Source: Campylobacter concisus
GTDB taxonomy: Bacteria; Campylobacterota; Campylobacteria; Campylobacterales; Campylobacteraceae
DNA: 64,000 nucleotides
Assembly: GCF_003048905.1 (NCBI RefSeq)
Contig: NZ_PIRO01000001.1
Span: forward strand, 310,001 to 374,000
Direction of reading: 5' to 3'
In this document: piece after piece, positions 16,856-29,233 of the stretch
Position numbering within the stretch: position 1 is the stretch's first letter
Layout: each line of letters starts with the position of its first letter
The notes under the pieces: model-generated
Database searches by the model: none
The model's input: the letters and a program-made list of their open reading frames with translations, nothing else
Told to the model about the DNA's origin: nothing
Position numbers and translations under genes: made by a program

Positions 16856-18321
16856 TACCTCTCCGTTAAAGCATTTTGTTTTGCCTTTAAAATAGGCTTT
16901 AATAAATAATCAAGTATTGTTTTTTTACCGGTAATGATATCAGCTGAGACTATCATACCAACTTTTATTCTAAGCGGTTTTTCTTCGCTACCAAGATAAT
17001 TTTTCTCAGTTTCTATCCTGACCAAATAATAGCTCTCGCCAGTTTTTTCATTAGTCTCCGTATCGGCACTAATCTGCGTTACTTTGCCTTTTAAACCACC
17101 GTAAATGCTAAAATCATAGGCCGTAAATTTAACCATCGTATCAAGCCCAGGCCTCAAAAATGCAACATCAGCTGGTTTTACTTTTACTTCAGCAACCAAT
17201 TTATCCTCAAGAGGAACGATCTCGGCAATATTTTCACCAGGCTTGATAACTCCTGATACGGTATGAACCATCATTTTGCTGACAATACCATTTACTGGAG
17301 ATCTTACGTATGTTCTTTCTACTCTATCGCTTAGACTGATCTGTGATTCATTTATCCTTGCGATCTCTGCTGAAACTTCATTTAGCTCTTTTTTTGCATT
17401 GTTTTTAAAAGCAAGTTTTGCTTCTTCGATCTTATTTTTCGCTTCTTTTATAGTTGATTCAACTCTTGGTACGGCAAGAACGGCAGCATCGAGCTCGCCT
17501 CTTAGATCATTTACACGTCTTTGAAGCTGGATGTATTCAACCTCACTAACAAGACCTTTTTTAAAGATTGGCTCCATAATGGCCTTTTCTTTTAGAACAA
17601 GGTTATAGCTATTCTGAGTTTGAGAAATTTTATTTTTTAGTTCGACCAACTCACTCTGGCGTTGATGAATTTGCTCTGTTAAAATTCCTATCTGTTCATT
17701 TAAGTGATCGATATTTGAACTATGCAAACTTAGCTCATATCTTATGGCTTTGCTATTGTTCGCATCTCTAGCTTCATCGTAGTCAAATTCCTTATCATTC
17801 GCCTCAGCATCAAGTCTCATAAATTTTGCTTGAAGTTCATCAAGTCTTAGTTTTGACTCGCCATAACTACTCGTAAAATTTTTATTATCTAGCCTTATTA
17901 GAATTTGATCTTTCTTAACTTCATCACCCTCTTTTACAAAAATTTGATCGACTATACCGCCTTCGAGATTTTGTATCGCTTGGTTTTTTCCAGACGGGAT
18001 GATCTTACCACTACCTCTTGTGATCTCATCTATTTGTGCCCAGGAAGCCCAAACAAGAAGCCAAAACATAGTTATAGCAACCGTATAGAGTATCTTTTTA
18101 GATGTAGATGGAGCTTTAGCCAAAACAGCCTCAGAAAGACTTGACATAAATTTCAAATCATAAGCATCATAATTTTTTGTTTGAAGATTCGACTTTATAT
18201 CATCTACACTATTTAAAATTTTATTACTAGCTTCCTCTTGTTCTTTTATGTTATTTTCAGAAATTAATCTTTTTTCAGTTTTTGGATTTTCATTTTGTTT
18301 ATTCTTGATATCTTCTTGCAT
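16855..18321 (-). CDS. HlyD-family type I secretion adaptor (LapC-like)
   Basis: This is the periplasmic adaptor that links an inner-membrane ABC exporter to a TolC-type outer-membrane channel. The 488-residue protein has a cytoplasmic N-terminal tail (about 1-80), one transmembrane helix (ILYTVAITMFWLLVWASW), a first lipoyl half (RGSGKIIPSGKNQAIQNLEG, then GIVDQIFVKEGDEVKKDQIL), a long coiled-coil hairpin around residues 120-320 and a second lipoyl half (YVRSPVNGIVSKMMVHTVSG). The C-terminal segment GLKGKVTQISADTET, then RIKVGMIVSADIITGKKTIL, is typical of the type I secretion branch. The ATG preceded by GGGAAG was chosen over a GTG two codons earlier. It follows the ABC gene by two bases. 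Confidence 0.92.
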   Translation of the reverse strand: MQEDIKNKQNENPKTEKRLISENNIKEQEEASNKILNSVDDIKSNLQTKNYDAYDLKFMSSLSEAVLAKAPSTSKKILYTVAITMFWLLVWASWAQIDEITRGSGKIIPSGKNQAIQNLEGGIVDQIFVKEGDEVKKDQILIRLDNKNFTSSYGESKLRLDELQAKFMRLDAEANDKEFDYDEARDANNSKAIRYELSLHSSNIDHLNEQIGILTEQIHQRQSELVELKNKISQTQNSYNLVLKEKAIMEPIFKKGLVSEVEYIQLQRRVNDLRGELDAAVLAVPRVESTIKEAKNKIEEAKLAFKNNAKKELNEVSAEIARINESQISLSDRVERTYVRSPVNGIVSKMMVHTVSGVIKPGENIAEIVPLEDKLVAEVKVKPADVAFLRPGLDTMVKFTAYDFSIYGGLKGKVTQISADTETNEKTGESYYLVRIETEKNYLGSEEKPLRIKVGMIVSADIITGKKTILDYLLKPILKAKQNALTER

Positions 18322-18323
18322 GA

Positions 18324-20462
18324 TCACTTCCCACTAAGTCTTGCTAAAACTTCATCTCTTGGTCCGTCCAATAAAATTTTGCCATTGTCCATAACTATAA
18401 GTCTATCAACAAGATCTAGCATCGACGTCCTATGTGTAACAAGCAGCATCGTTTTATTTGCCGTATTTGTCTTTAAATTTATTTTTAACTTATTTTCAAC
18501 TGTATTATCAAGAGAATTTGTTGGCTCATCAAGCAAAATAATAGGACTATCTAGCAAAAATGCCCTAGCCACAGCTATACTTTGACGCTGTCCGCCACTT
18601 ATGCCATCGCCTCTTTCAAAGACTGGCATATCAAATCCAAGTGGATGGGCATTTACATATTCATCAACTCCGCTTACTTTAGCTGCTTTTATAATCTGAA
18701 TATCATCAACATATGGTGCTTTTTGAACAATATTTTCTCTAACCGTTCCTTTAAAGAGCACAACATCTTGCGGAACATAGCCGATGTTTCGCCTAAGATC
18801 GGCTGGATCGATTTGATTAATATCAATACCATCAATTAGCACTGAGCCTTCAGTTGGTGAGTAAAGTCCCAAAATGAGCTTTTGCAAAGTAGTCTTTCCA
18901 GAGCCATTTTTGCCTATAATGCCAACTTTTTCACCTGGCTGAATAACAAAATTTATCCTATCAAGCGAACCTTTTGTGGTATCTGGATATGTAAAGCTTA
19001 CATTCTTAAACTCAATCTTTCCATCAAAAGAATTTCTTCTAACAAATTTTTTACCTTCTGGCCTTTCAACAGGCATTTGCATAATCTTACTAAGACTTTG
19101 ATAGGCTGTTTTTGTCTGCTCAAAATTTGCAGCTAGTGAAGCTACCTGTCCCATAGGAGCGATAGCACGAGAGCTAAGCATAACCGCAGCGATAAGACCA
19201 CCCATTGTAAGATGTGTATCTTGTATCATATAGACACCAAGAACGATGATAGCAATAGTATTTAATTGCACTAAAAAAGATGTAACAGTGGTTATCGAAG
19301 TTGTAATAATTTTTGATTTAATGCTTCTATTTGCTATCTCACCAGTTGCCTCTTCCCAGTTCCATTGTATATGGCCACTAGCACCAAGAGTTTTGATAGT
19401 CTCAAGACTACTAAGGCTCTCTATTAAAATTCCATTTTTTATAGCCGAAGCCTCAAATGTACTTTTAATAGCATTTTGAAGTGGATCTTTTATAAAAAAT
19501 GTATAACATAAAATAGCTATCATAATAACAATTGGTACGAGTACGATATAACTTCCTATAAAATAAGTAACTATCAAGAAAATGATCGCAAATGGAAGAT
19601 CCACAATAGCTGCCAATGAGGCTGACGAGAAGAAATTTCTAACTGTATCAAACTCTTTTAGATTACTGGCGAATGAGCCAACAGATTTTGGTTTATTGCT
19701 AAATTTCATATCCATAACGCGCTCAAATAAAATAGAACTCATTATGATGTCACTCTTTTTGCCAGCAATCTCAAGAAAATATGATCTTACAAATTTTAAG
19801 AAAAGATCTATGCCATAAACTACACTTACGCCAAGCGCCAAGACCCAAAGTGTCTCAACTGCATTATTTGGCACGACACGGTCATATACGTTCATCGTAA
19901 AAAGCGGACTAGCAAGAACAAATAAATTTATAATAAAACTTGCAAGAACAACATCAAAATAAATCTTTTTTGAACGTTTTAGAGTTCCCCAAAACCAGTG
20001 GTCGTTGCCCGCATCAATTAGCTTTGTTGAGCTAGTATCCTCTGGAACAAACTCGCGCTTTAAATAGTATGCATAGCCTAAATATTCTTCTTTTAATTTA
20101 CTTATTTCTATCGTGCTAGTACCAGTTGAAAGTTCTGGAGTTATGATATTTGCTGTCTTTTTATCTTTACTAAAAGATTGCAAGATGCAAGCTTTTTTGC
20201 CTCTAAGCATTAAAATGCAAGGTAAAACTAAAGGAGAGATTTGCTCAAGATCTTTTCTTACAAGGGTAGAAGCAAAACCAGCACGAGAAGCAGCACGAGA
20301 AAATAAAGACCTTGAGCTTTTAAGTGAAAAAAGCTCAATCTCATCGCCATCTTTTACTGGCAAGCCAATAGTTAAAGCATCGGCACTGTATGGATTATTA
20401 TGAAGCTTGGTAAAAATAACCAAGCATTGAAGCAGCTCATCTTTTATCTTATCACTATGCAT
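18324..20462 (-). CDS. type I secretion ABC transporter, permease/ATPase (LapB-like)
   Basis: This is the inner-membrane exporter that powers one-step secretion of large RTX-type proteins. The 712 residues divide into an N-terminal C39-like domain (about 1-135), six transmembrane helices (about 165-455) and an ATPase domain with Walker A GKNGSGKTT (517-525), signature SGGQR (622-626) and Walker B IILLDE (641-646). In the C39-like domain the position of the catalytic Cys reads Glu9 (DELLQCL); only the second, non-catalytic Cys is kept. It is therefore a C39-like domain of the LapB/HlyB kind that binds but does not cleave substrate. It lies between lapD-like and hlyD-like genes with spacers of two or three bases. 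Confidence 0.93.
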   Translation of the reverse strand: MHSDKIKDELLQCLVIFTKLHNNPYSADALTIGLPVKDGDEIELFSLKSSRSLFSRAASRAGFASTLVRKDLEQISPLVLPCILMLRGKKACILQSFSKDKKTANIITPELSTGTSTIEISKLKEEYLGYAYYLKREFVPEDTSSTKLIDAGNDHWFWGTLKRSKKIYFDVVLASFIINLFVLASPLFTMNVYDRVVPNNAVETLWVLALGVSVVYGIDLFLKFVRSYFLEIAGKKSDIIMSSILFERVMDMKFSNKPKSVGSFASNLKEFDTVRNFFSSASLAAIVDLPFAIIFLIVTYFIGSYIVLVPIVIMIAILCYTFFIKDPLQNAIKSTFEASAIKNGILIESLSSLETIKTLGASGHIQWNWEEATGEIANRSIKSKIITTSITTVTSFLVQLNTIAIIVLGVYMIQDTHLTMGGLIAAVMLSSRAIAPMGQVASLAANFEQTKTAYQSLSKIMQMPVERPEGKKFVRRNSFDGKIEFKNVSFTYPDTTKGSLDRINFVIQPGEKVGIIGKNGSGKTTLQKLILGLYSPTEGSVLIDGIDINQIDPADLRRNIGYVPQDVVLFKGTVRENIVQKAPYVDDIQIIKAAKVSGVDEYVNAHPLGFDMPVFERGDGISGGQRQSIAVARAFLLDSPIILLDEPTNSLDNTVENKLKINLKTNTANKTMLLVTHRTSMLDLVDRLIVMDNGKILLDGPRDEVLARLSGK

Positions 20463-20465
20463 CTA

Positions 20466-22415
20466 TCATCCAATGTTCTTGATTTCATCTATATAAATTC
20501 CTTGCATATTTTTAATGCCAAGATCGATTAACTTTTTCTTCTGCTCTTCACCTTCAACACCGATTGCGATCAAAATAATGTCTTTTGAGCTTAAAACAAC
20601 ATCAAGTGATTGTTTTGTGTTTACTCCTGACTTATCACTTAAGAAGTCAATCAAGACATTTGACTGAATTTTTACATAATCAGGGTTAAATTCTTTTAGC
20701 TTCTCAATACCTTTTGCATTAAGCTCGAAGTGGTCAAAACCAAATCCAAAGCCAAGCTCTTTTAATTTTTTAGTAAGCTTAACTATACTTTCTATGCTAA
20801 TATCGTCTTTATTTGGAATTTCTATATAGTTTTTATATTTAGAAATTTGGCTTATCTTTTTAAGTGTAGCTTCAAGTTTTGAAAAATTTTCATCTGAGTT
20901 TAATATCTCTTTGCCCAAATTTATTGCCAAGTTGCCACTTGGTAAGATATTCTCTGGTAAAATTCTAGCCACCCTATTTAAGATATGAAGATCAAGCATC
21001 GCACCTAAATTTAACTCATTTACCATCGGCATGAAATATGAGGCCATACGCCATACGCCATCTTTATCAACAAGCCTCAAATAAAGCTCATACTGCTCAA
21101 AATTTGAATTAAGATCAATCACTTTTTGAGCTGCGAATTTAAATTCATCCTCTTTTATTGAGTCAAAAATAAGCTCTTTATACTTCTCTTTACCAATCAC
21201 TAAAGCATTTTGATTTTCATTAAATACCTTACATGTAAAGCTTCCAGCAAGTCTTGAGCTAGCCAATGTAACGTCAGCTGAAGTAAGAAGTGTCTTGATA
21301 TCAGTATTTGGTGAATACTCTACTATCGCAGCATTTACTGGATACTCGCTATCATTTAGTGCAAAATTTGCATAAAGCTTTTTAAACTCGTTCATAATTT
21401 CATCACATAGAGCCAAGAAATTTGACGAATTTCTACCATACGAAAGTACGATGAAATCATTATCGTTAAGCCTTGCAACAATTGTATTTTTATCATTATG
21501 AATTGATTTTTCTTGTAAAATTTGAGCTATTTTCATTACAACGCTTTGCCATTTTTCAAAGCCAAGCGTACTTTTTAAATTTATTAGATCTTTAAAACTA
21601 ACAAGTAAAGCAACACCACTTGAATATTCTTCACTTGCTAGATACTCACTAAATTTAGTTTGAAAAAATCTTCTGTTATTAGCACCACTCATTGTATCTT
21701 TATATAAAAGTTCTTGATACTTACTAAGTGTGGCTGCCTCTCTCTCAAAAATGTCTTTTACTTTACTAACCATAGAGTTCATAGCTAGAACCATTTTTTT
21801 AAGATCGGCTGTAAATGGAATTCTTTTCTGAATAATAAATTTATTATCAAGTATGGCCTCAGCCTGATCTTGAACCTTCATAAGCGGTCTAAAAATAGCT
21901 TTTAGAGCGAAATATGCCACCACGAGAGTGACAATTATCATTAGAAGAAGAAAATTAAAAATATTTTTTGAGTTAGTATAAAGCTCATTGTAGGCAAGTG
22001 CGGTGCTACCTTGAACATAAAGCGTGCCAAATTTTGCCCAGCCAGTCATAATCTCGCTATCTGCTATTGGCGCTTCAAACTTAGCTATTTTGTAAAACCA
22101 CTCGGGAATATCTTTAACAACAGTTTGTTGAGAATTTTCAATAAGAACCTTGCCATCAACATCTTCAAGCTTGATAAGCTTGTATCTACCGCTGTCAAAC
22201 ATAGAATTTATCATTGTTTGAGCCAAGGACATGTCATCTGGATCGATAATAGGCTTTAAAGCAAGTCCAAGCGAATTTGCTGTATGCCTTGCATTTTCAC
22301 CAAGCTGGTCATTAATATATCCATTTAGGCTCTTAAAATTTAAGTAGCCAACAGCCATAAAAATCATGATACCAAAAGTTATCACGGCGATCATAATTTG
22401 TTTAAATAGCGTCAT
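20466..22415 (-). CDS. lapD: LapD-like c-di-GMP receptor (degenerate GGDEF/EAL)
   Basis: LapD proteins sense cytoplasmic c-di-GMP through inactive GGDEF-EAL domains and, from the inside out, bind and hold the periplasmic protease LapG. The 649 residues show a transmembrane helix (about 5-25), a periplasmic LapD/MoxY N-terminal domain (26-150) containing a conserved-looking MTGWAKFGTLYVQGS stretch, a second helix (152-172), HAMP, a GGDEF domain (about 235-400) whose motif reads LNDNDF, and an EAL domain (about 415-645) whose motif reads ELYLR, with FDHF replacing the catalytic DD pair. Both domains thus look enzymatically dead but keep the fold. Its start overlaps the lapG-like stop by four bases. 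The pairing makes the LapD assignment strong. Confidence 0.9.
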   Translation of the reverse strand: MTLFKQIMIAVITFGIMIFMAVGYLNFKSLNGYINDQLGENARHTANSLGLALKPIIDPDDMSLAQTMINSMFDSGRYKLIKLEDVDGKVLIENSQQTVVKDIPEWFYKIAKFEAPIADSEIMTGWAKFGTLYVQGSTALAYNELYTNSKNIFNFLLLMIIVTLVVAYFALKAIFRPLMKVQDQAEAILDNKFIIQKRIPFTADLKKMVLAMNSMVSKVKDIFEREAATLSKYQELLYKDTMSGANNRRFFQTKFSEYLASEEYSSGVALLVSFKDLINLKSTLGFEKWQSVVMKIAQILQEKSIHNDKNTIVARLNDNDFIVLSYGRNSSNFLALCDEIMNEFKKLYANFALNDSEYPVNAAIVEYSPNTDIKTLLTSADVTLASSRLAGSFTCKVFNENQNALVIGKEKYKELIFDSIKEDEFKFAAQKVIDLNSNFEQYELYLRLVDKDGVWRMASYFMPMVNELNLGAMLDLHILNRVARILPENILPSGNLAINLGKEILNSDENFSKLEATLKKISQISKYKNYIEIPNKDDISIESIVKLTKKLKELGFGFGFDHFELNAKGIEKLKEFNPDYVKIQSNVLIDFLSDKSGVNTKQSLDVVLSSKDIILIAIGVEGEEQKKKLIDLGIKNMQGIYIDEIKNIG

Positions 22416-23074
22416 AAATCCTCTTTTCCTATCCTATCTATTAGTTCCATCCACTTAGGATTTTGTTTTTTATTTCCACCTGGTATTGCTTGACCAAGAC
22501 CTTCTTGTTTTGCCAAGTATAGCGAATCACCATTAAAACTATAAACCGGAACAAGGTCTGTTCTTTGAGTTGCGATTTTTATTTTACCATTTATGTTATC
22601 TAAAATTAATGGAATAGATTTTGGTGTATCGTAGTATGCTAAAACCATATGAGCTTGATTGTATCTTAAGGCTTTAACATATGTGAAGTATAATTTTTGA
22701 GTTGGAATTCCTAGCTGCTTTAGTGTAAAATATTTTGCAATAACGTAGTCTTCGCAGTCGCCAGCACCTTTTCCTATAAATTCCATTCTAGTAGCCCAAT
22801 AATCCTTTTTGTGCCAAAGTTGCATATCATCAACCCATCTAAAAGAGTTAAAAAAGTCATTTACTTTTATTAATTTCTCTTGTTCAGTTGCATCTTGCAA
22901 TGAAGCCATTAAAGAATTTAGAGCAGAAGCCCTTCTTCTTGCATCTTCTCCATAAATTTTAGCTACCTTTGCTATAGTTGTTGATTTTATAAAATCTCCA
23001 ATAGCACTTGCTAATAATAAAAAAAGGACGCTTACAATAAGCGTCCAAAAATTTGTCTTGACCCTCATGGTCAT
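22412..23074 (-). CDS. lapG: LapG-like periplasmic cysteine protease
   Basis: LapG is a bacterial transglutaminase-like cysteine protease (BTLCP family) that cleaves the N-terminal anchor of a giant surface adhesin and releases it when c-di-GMP falls. The 220-residue protein has a hydrophobic N-terminal signal/anchor (FWTLIVSVLFLLLASAIG). The catalytic triad is visible as Cys107 in GAGDCEDY, His142 in NQAHMVLAYY and Asp159 in LILDNI. The family pattern DDxQLWxKKDYWATRxEF, with FI after it, precedes the cysteine. It lies 14 bases after the TolC-like gene and overlaps lapD-like. The target adhesin is not encoded nearby. Confidence 0.92.
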   Translation of the reverse strand: MTMRVKTNFWTLIVSVLFLLLASAIGDFIKSTTIAKVAKIYGEDARRRASALNSLMASLQDATEQEKLIKVNDFFNSFRWVDDMQLWHKKDYWATRMEFIGKGAGDCEDYVIAKYFTLKQLGIPTQKLYFTYVKALRYNQAHMVLAYYDTPKSIPLILDNINGKIKIATQRTDLVPVYSFNGDSLYLAKQEGLGQAIPGGNKKQNPKWMELIDRIGKEDL

Positions 23075-23088
23075 TACTTTTTACATTT

Positions 23089-24759
23089 TTATCTTAAATC
23101 GTTTTGAATGCTGCAAGCACCTTGAATGTATCTCTTTGCAAAACCTGGTTCAAAGCTATCTGAGATCATTCCCATATTATCTAACAGTCTGTATTTTGCA
23201 TAAGATAGTGCTGTCTCAGTTGTAGCAATCTCTTTTAACGCAGAGTTATATTCATTTTCAGCATCAAGCAAGTTTATAAGATCGCGACGACCGATTCTAA
23301 ATTCATCCTGGTAAGCGTCAAGTGTAGCTTTAGCATATTCAACGTGTTGATTTAAGTATCCCATTTTTTCTTGGTTAAGAACATAATTTTGCCATGAAAA
23401 TTCCAAAGATTCTTTAAGCTCTCTTACAAGATTGTCCAAAGTTTGTTGCTCTTGTTGAACGGCAAGTTGGCTTTTTTCTTTATCTAGTTTATCATTGCCT
23501 TTATTGTAAAGGTTATAGTTTAGTCTCAAAAGTGCGTCAAATGTTTGTTCTTCATAATTGTCATATAAAACATTTGAATGATCATACGCACCAGATACAA
23601 CGAGATCTAGTTTTGGTAAGAATGGCGCATTTTTCTCTTTTACAACTGACTCTGCCATAGCAATATTTGATTTTTGAACCAAAAGTGACGGATTGCAAAG
23701 AATAGCTTTGTTGTAAACAGCTTCTTTCGTGCTAGGCAAAGGAAGGCTAAACTCAGGCATTACTAAATTTTTAGCTGCAACTTTTTTTCCATATAATTTC
23801 TCAAATGTAGAAAGTGCATCTTCATAGTTATTTTTAGCAGCTGTATAGTTTGATTGAGCTAGAGTATAGCGTGATCCAGCTTGTCTCTCTTCAGAAGCTA
23901 CGCCATAACCTGATCTTGCTCTATCTTTAATTTGACTATAAATTTCCTCATGACTCTTTACGTTTTCTTCTTCAATGTCTAAAATTCTCTTAGTTTGAAG
24001 AACTTGCAAGTAAGCATTTGTAGCATTTAGCGTAAGTCTATCTGCAGCTTGTGCTACCGAATAAGCAGCTGAATCAAGCCTTGCACTTTGAGAATTTATT
24101 CTATTTTTATCAGCACCACCATTGTATAAATTTTCAACCAAGGTTAGAGATGTACCAGAGATTCTTCCATCTCCTCTTCTTGTAGAAACTCCATCATCAA
24201 GACGTTTTTTCTCATATCCCACTCTAGCAGCAGCGTCAAGTGTTGGATAATAGGCATTTTTTGCTATTTTTAGATCTTTACCAACTTGTAGATAGTTAAA
24301 TTCTGTAGCTTTTAAACTTGGATTTTCATTTAAAATAGTCTTTATAACTTGATCTAAAGTCAAAACTCCATCATCAACTTGTGCTACTGGTTTTACTTCA
24401 GTTGATATAGCTTGTTCTATATTAGATTTTTTTGTTACTTGAGTATCAGTTACAGGTGCTTTTGCTCTCATTAAAGCATCTTTATAGCCTGATTCGTTTT
24501 GAACTTTAACTAATAGACTATTAGCTTCATCCTCAGAGACTGGAGTTGTGTCAACATATAAAAATTTTCGTCCACCAACCTCATAGATACCTGTAGTTAG
24601 TCTGCTGTCAGAGATTTTGCTATTGACTTTATTAACAGCACTATCAATTCTAGCCTGATTATCATCTTGTGCAAATGAAGCTAGAAAAATCCTATAAGGA
24701 ACATCTTGAGCTGACAGTACAGTTGCTGCCAAAGCACTAATTGCCAATATCTTTTTCAT
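23089..24759 (-). CDS. TolC-family outer membrane channel with SPOR-like N-terminal domain
   Basis: This is the outer-membrane exit duct for the type I secretion system (LapE-like). The 556-residue precursor has a signal peptide (MKKILAISALAATVLSAQ), then about 80 residues (VPYRIFLASFAQDDNQARID through LLVKVQNESGYKDALMR) that resemble a SPOR-type fold, then a linker and a TolC domain beginning LTLDQVIKTILNENPSLKA. The TolC part has the two repeats typical of outer-membrane efflux proteins, including FEKLYGKKVA and the FRIGRRDLINLLDAENEYNS motif. The start was chosen by the AAAGGATC site and signal peptide; a longer frame begins upstream. It is the first gene of the seven-gene operon. The N-terminal domain is an unusual addition that could bind peptidoglycan or the adhesin. 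Confidence 0.9.
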   Translation of the reverse strand: MKKILAISALAATVLSAQDVPYRIFLASFAQDDNQARIDSAVNKVNSKISDSRLTTGIYEVGGRKFLYVDTTPVSEDEANSLLVKVQNESGYKDALMRAKAPVTDTQVTKKSNIEQAISTEVKPVAQVDDGVLTLDQVIKTILNENPSLKATEFNYLQVGKDLKIAKNAYYPTLDAAARVGYEKKRLDDGVSTRRGDGRISGTSLTLVENLYNGGADKNRINSQSARLDSAAYSVAQAADRLTLNATNAYLQVLQTKRILDIEEENVKSHEEIYSQIKDRARSGYGVASEERQAGSRYTLAQSNYTAAKNNYEDALSTFEKLYGKKVAAKNLVMPEFSLPLPSTKEAVYNKAILCNPSLLVQKSNIAMAESVVKEKNAPFLPKLDLVVSGAYDHSNVLYDNYEEQTFDALLRLNYNLYNKGNDKLDKEKSQLAVQQEQQTLDNLVRELKESLEFSWQNYVLNQEKMGYLNQHVEYAKATLDAYQDEFRIGRRDLINLLDAENEYNSALKEIATTETALSYAKYRLLDNMGMISDSFEPGFAKRYIQGACSIQNDLR

Positions 24760-24874
24760 AACTAAGATCCTTTTACCTTTTTTTATTATTAAGTCTATAC
24801 TTAAATTTTGACACGAATTATACACCAAGAAATATTAAATGCATTTTAAATATCTTATGACAAAAAAATAATTT

Positions 24875-27628
<2,754 letters not shown>

Positions 27629-27629
27629 C

Positions 27630-28601
27630 TTAGCCCCTTAAAATTTTAGCCGCTTCTTTTGCGTGATACGAAATGATCAAATTTGCCCCTGCTCTTTTAA
27701 AGCCGATCAAAGTCTCCATCATAACGCGATCATAGTCAATGATGCCAGCTTTTGCGCCAGCTTTTAGCAGTGCGTACTCGCCGCTTACGTTATAGACGCA
27801 AAGTGGTAGAAGTGTTAAATTTCTAAGCTCCCTAACGACATCAAGATAGGCAAGTGCAGGCTTTACCATCAAGATATCAGCGCCTTGCGCCTCGTCCTGC
27901 AAGCTCTCGTTGATCGCCTCCAAACGGTTTGCGCTATCCATTTGATAGCTCTTTCTATCGCCAAAGCTTGGTGCGCTTTGTGCCACATCGCGAAATGGTC
28001 CGTAGTAAGCTGAGGCAAATTTAGTCGAGTATGCCATCACTGGTAAATTTTCATAGCCATTGCTATCAAGCGCCTCTCTTAGCGTTGCAATGATGCCATC
28101 CATCATGCCGCTTGGTGCGATCATATCAGAGCCATTTTGAGCGTGTATCAAGGCTTGTTTGGCTGAAATTTCAAGTGTGGCATCGTTGTCGATGGTGTTA
28201 TGTACGTGATCGATTATGCCACAGTGGCCGTGATCTGTATATTCGCAAAAGCAAAGATCAGTGACAACTACCAAATTTGGGAATTTATCTTTTATCGCTC
28301 TAAGCGCAGTTGCGATAATGCCGTCATTACTTAGTGCGTCACTGCCAACGCTATCTTTTAGGCTTGGTATGCCAAATAAAATAATCGATTTTATACCTAA
28401 ATTTACTATCTCTTCGCACTCTTTTAAAATTTCATCAATACTCATTTGATAGACGCCTGGCATCGAAGCGATCTCGTTTTTAACGCCTTTGCCCTCAACT
28501 ACAAAGAGTGGATAGATAAAGTCATTTACGCTAAGGCTAGTCTCTCTTACCATGTCTCTTAGGGCTGGATTTATTCTTAATCTTCTAAAACGTTTAAACA
28601 T
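27630..28601 (-). CDS. hemB: delta-aminolevulinic acid dehydratase (porphobilinogen synthase)
   Basis: HemB condenses two 5-aminolevulinate molecules to porphobilinogen, the second committed step of haem synthesis. The 323 residues show the active-site zinc cysteine region [14 protein letters not shown], the two Schiff-base lysine regions ([17 protein letters not shown] and [14 protein letters not shown]) and the N-terminal arm [17 protein letters not shown]. The three cysteines indicate a zinc-dependent active site. It leads the hemB-argF-DUF2603-hemN operon and is divergent from ribA, with a 68-base spacer that must hold both promoters. Confidence 0.96.
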   Translation of the reverse strand: MFKRFRRLRINPALRDMVRETSLSVNDFIYPLFVVEGKGVKNEIASMPGVYQMSIDEILKECEEIVNLGIKSIILFGIPSLKDSVGSDALSNDGIIATALRAIKDKFPNLVVVTDLCFCEYTDHGHCGIIDHVHNTIDNDATLEISAKQALIHAQNGSDMIAPSGMMDGIIATLREALDSNGYENLPVMAYSTKFASAYYGPFRDVAQSAPSFGDRKSYQMDSANRLEAINESLQDEAQGADILMVKPALAYLDVVRELRNLTLLPLCVYNVSGEYALLKAGAKAGIIDYDRVMMETLIGFKRAGANLIISYHAKEAAKILRG

Positions 28602-28669
28602 ATTTTTGCCTTTTCTTTGTTAAAATGCGTGATTTTTAGCTAGTTTAGCACAGTTGGAGTAAATTTAAA

Positions 28670-29233
28670 ATGAAAATAGAAATTTCAAACGCTGCAAATC
28701 TACCATCAAGATTTGGCACTTATAAGGTTCAAGCCTTCAAAGAAGGGGCAAAAGAGCACCTTGTGATCTACAAAGAGCCTTTAAGCGAAGTGGTAAATCT
28801 TAGAATTCACTCCGAATGCCTAACTGGAGATGCGATCGGAAGCCTAAAGTGCGACTGCCGCGACCAGCTTGAAGCGAGCCTAAAATATATCGAAGAAAAT
28901 GGCGGCATGGTCATCTACCTGCGTCAAGAGGGCAGAAATATCGGGCTTTTAAACAAGATAAACGCTTACAGCCTGCAAGATAAGGGCTTTGACACGATAG
29001 AGGCCAACCACCAGCTAGGCTTTAAGGCCGACGAGAGGACTTATGAAGTGGTTGATTTTATCCTAAATCACTACGGCATAAAGGAGGTAAATTTGCTCAC
29101 AAATAACCCATTAAAACTTTACGGACTAAGCTCAGTAAAGATCGTAAAACGCGTGCCTATCGTCATCAAGCCAAATAGATTTAACGAAAGCTACTTGAAG
29201 GTCAAAAAAGAGCAAATGGGGCACATCCTGTGA
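28670..29233 (+). CDS. ribA: GTP cyclohydrolase II
   Basis: RibA opens GTP to the pyrimidine precursor of riboflavin, releasing formate and pyrophosphate. The 187-residue stand-alone enzyme (not fused to RibB) has the zinc ligands Cys50, Cys61 and Cys63 ([19 protein letters not shown]) and the GTP-binding [15 protein letters not shown] and NNPLKLYGL segments. It overlaps rsmG by one base. The order ribA-rsmG divergent from hemB matches C. jejuni as I recall it. Confidence 0.95.
   Translation: MKIEISNAANLPSRFGTYKVQAFKEGAKEHLVIYKEPLSEVVNLRIHSECLTGDAIGSLKCDCRDQLEASLKYIEENGGMVIYLRQEGRNIGLLNKINAYSLQDKGFDTIEANHQLGFKADERTYEVVDFILNHYGIKEVNLLTNNPLKLYGLSSVKIVKRVPIVIKPNRFNESYLKVKKEQMGHIL

Noticed and set aside
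18324-20462. Bacteriocin-processing C39 peptidase exporter
   Set aside because: The catalytic cysteine position holds Glu9; only the second Cys remains, so it fits a degenerate LapB/HlyB-type domain instead.
20466-22415. Active diguanylate cyclase or phosphodiesterase
   Set aside because: The GGDEF motif reads LNDNDF and the EAL domain has ELYLR and FDHF in place of catalytic residues, so enzymatic activity is unlikely.
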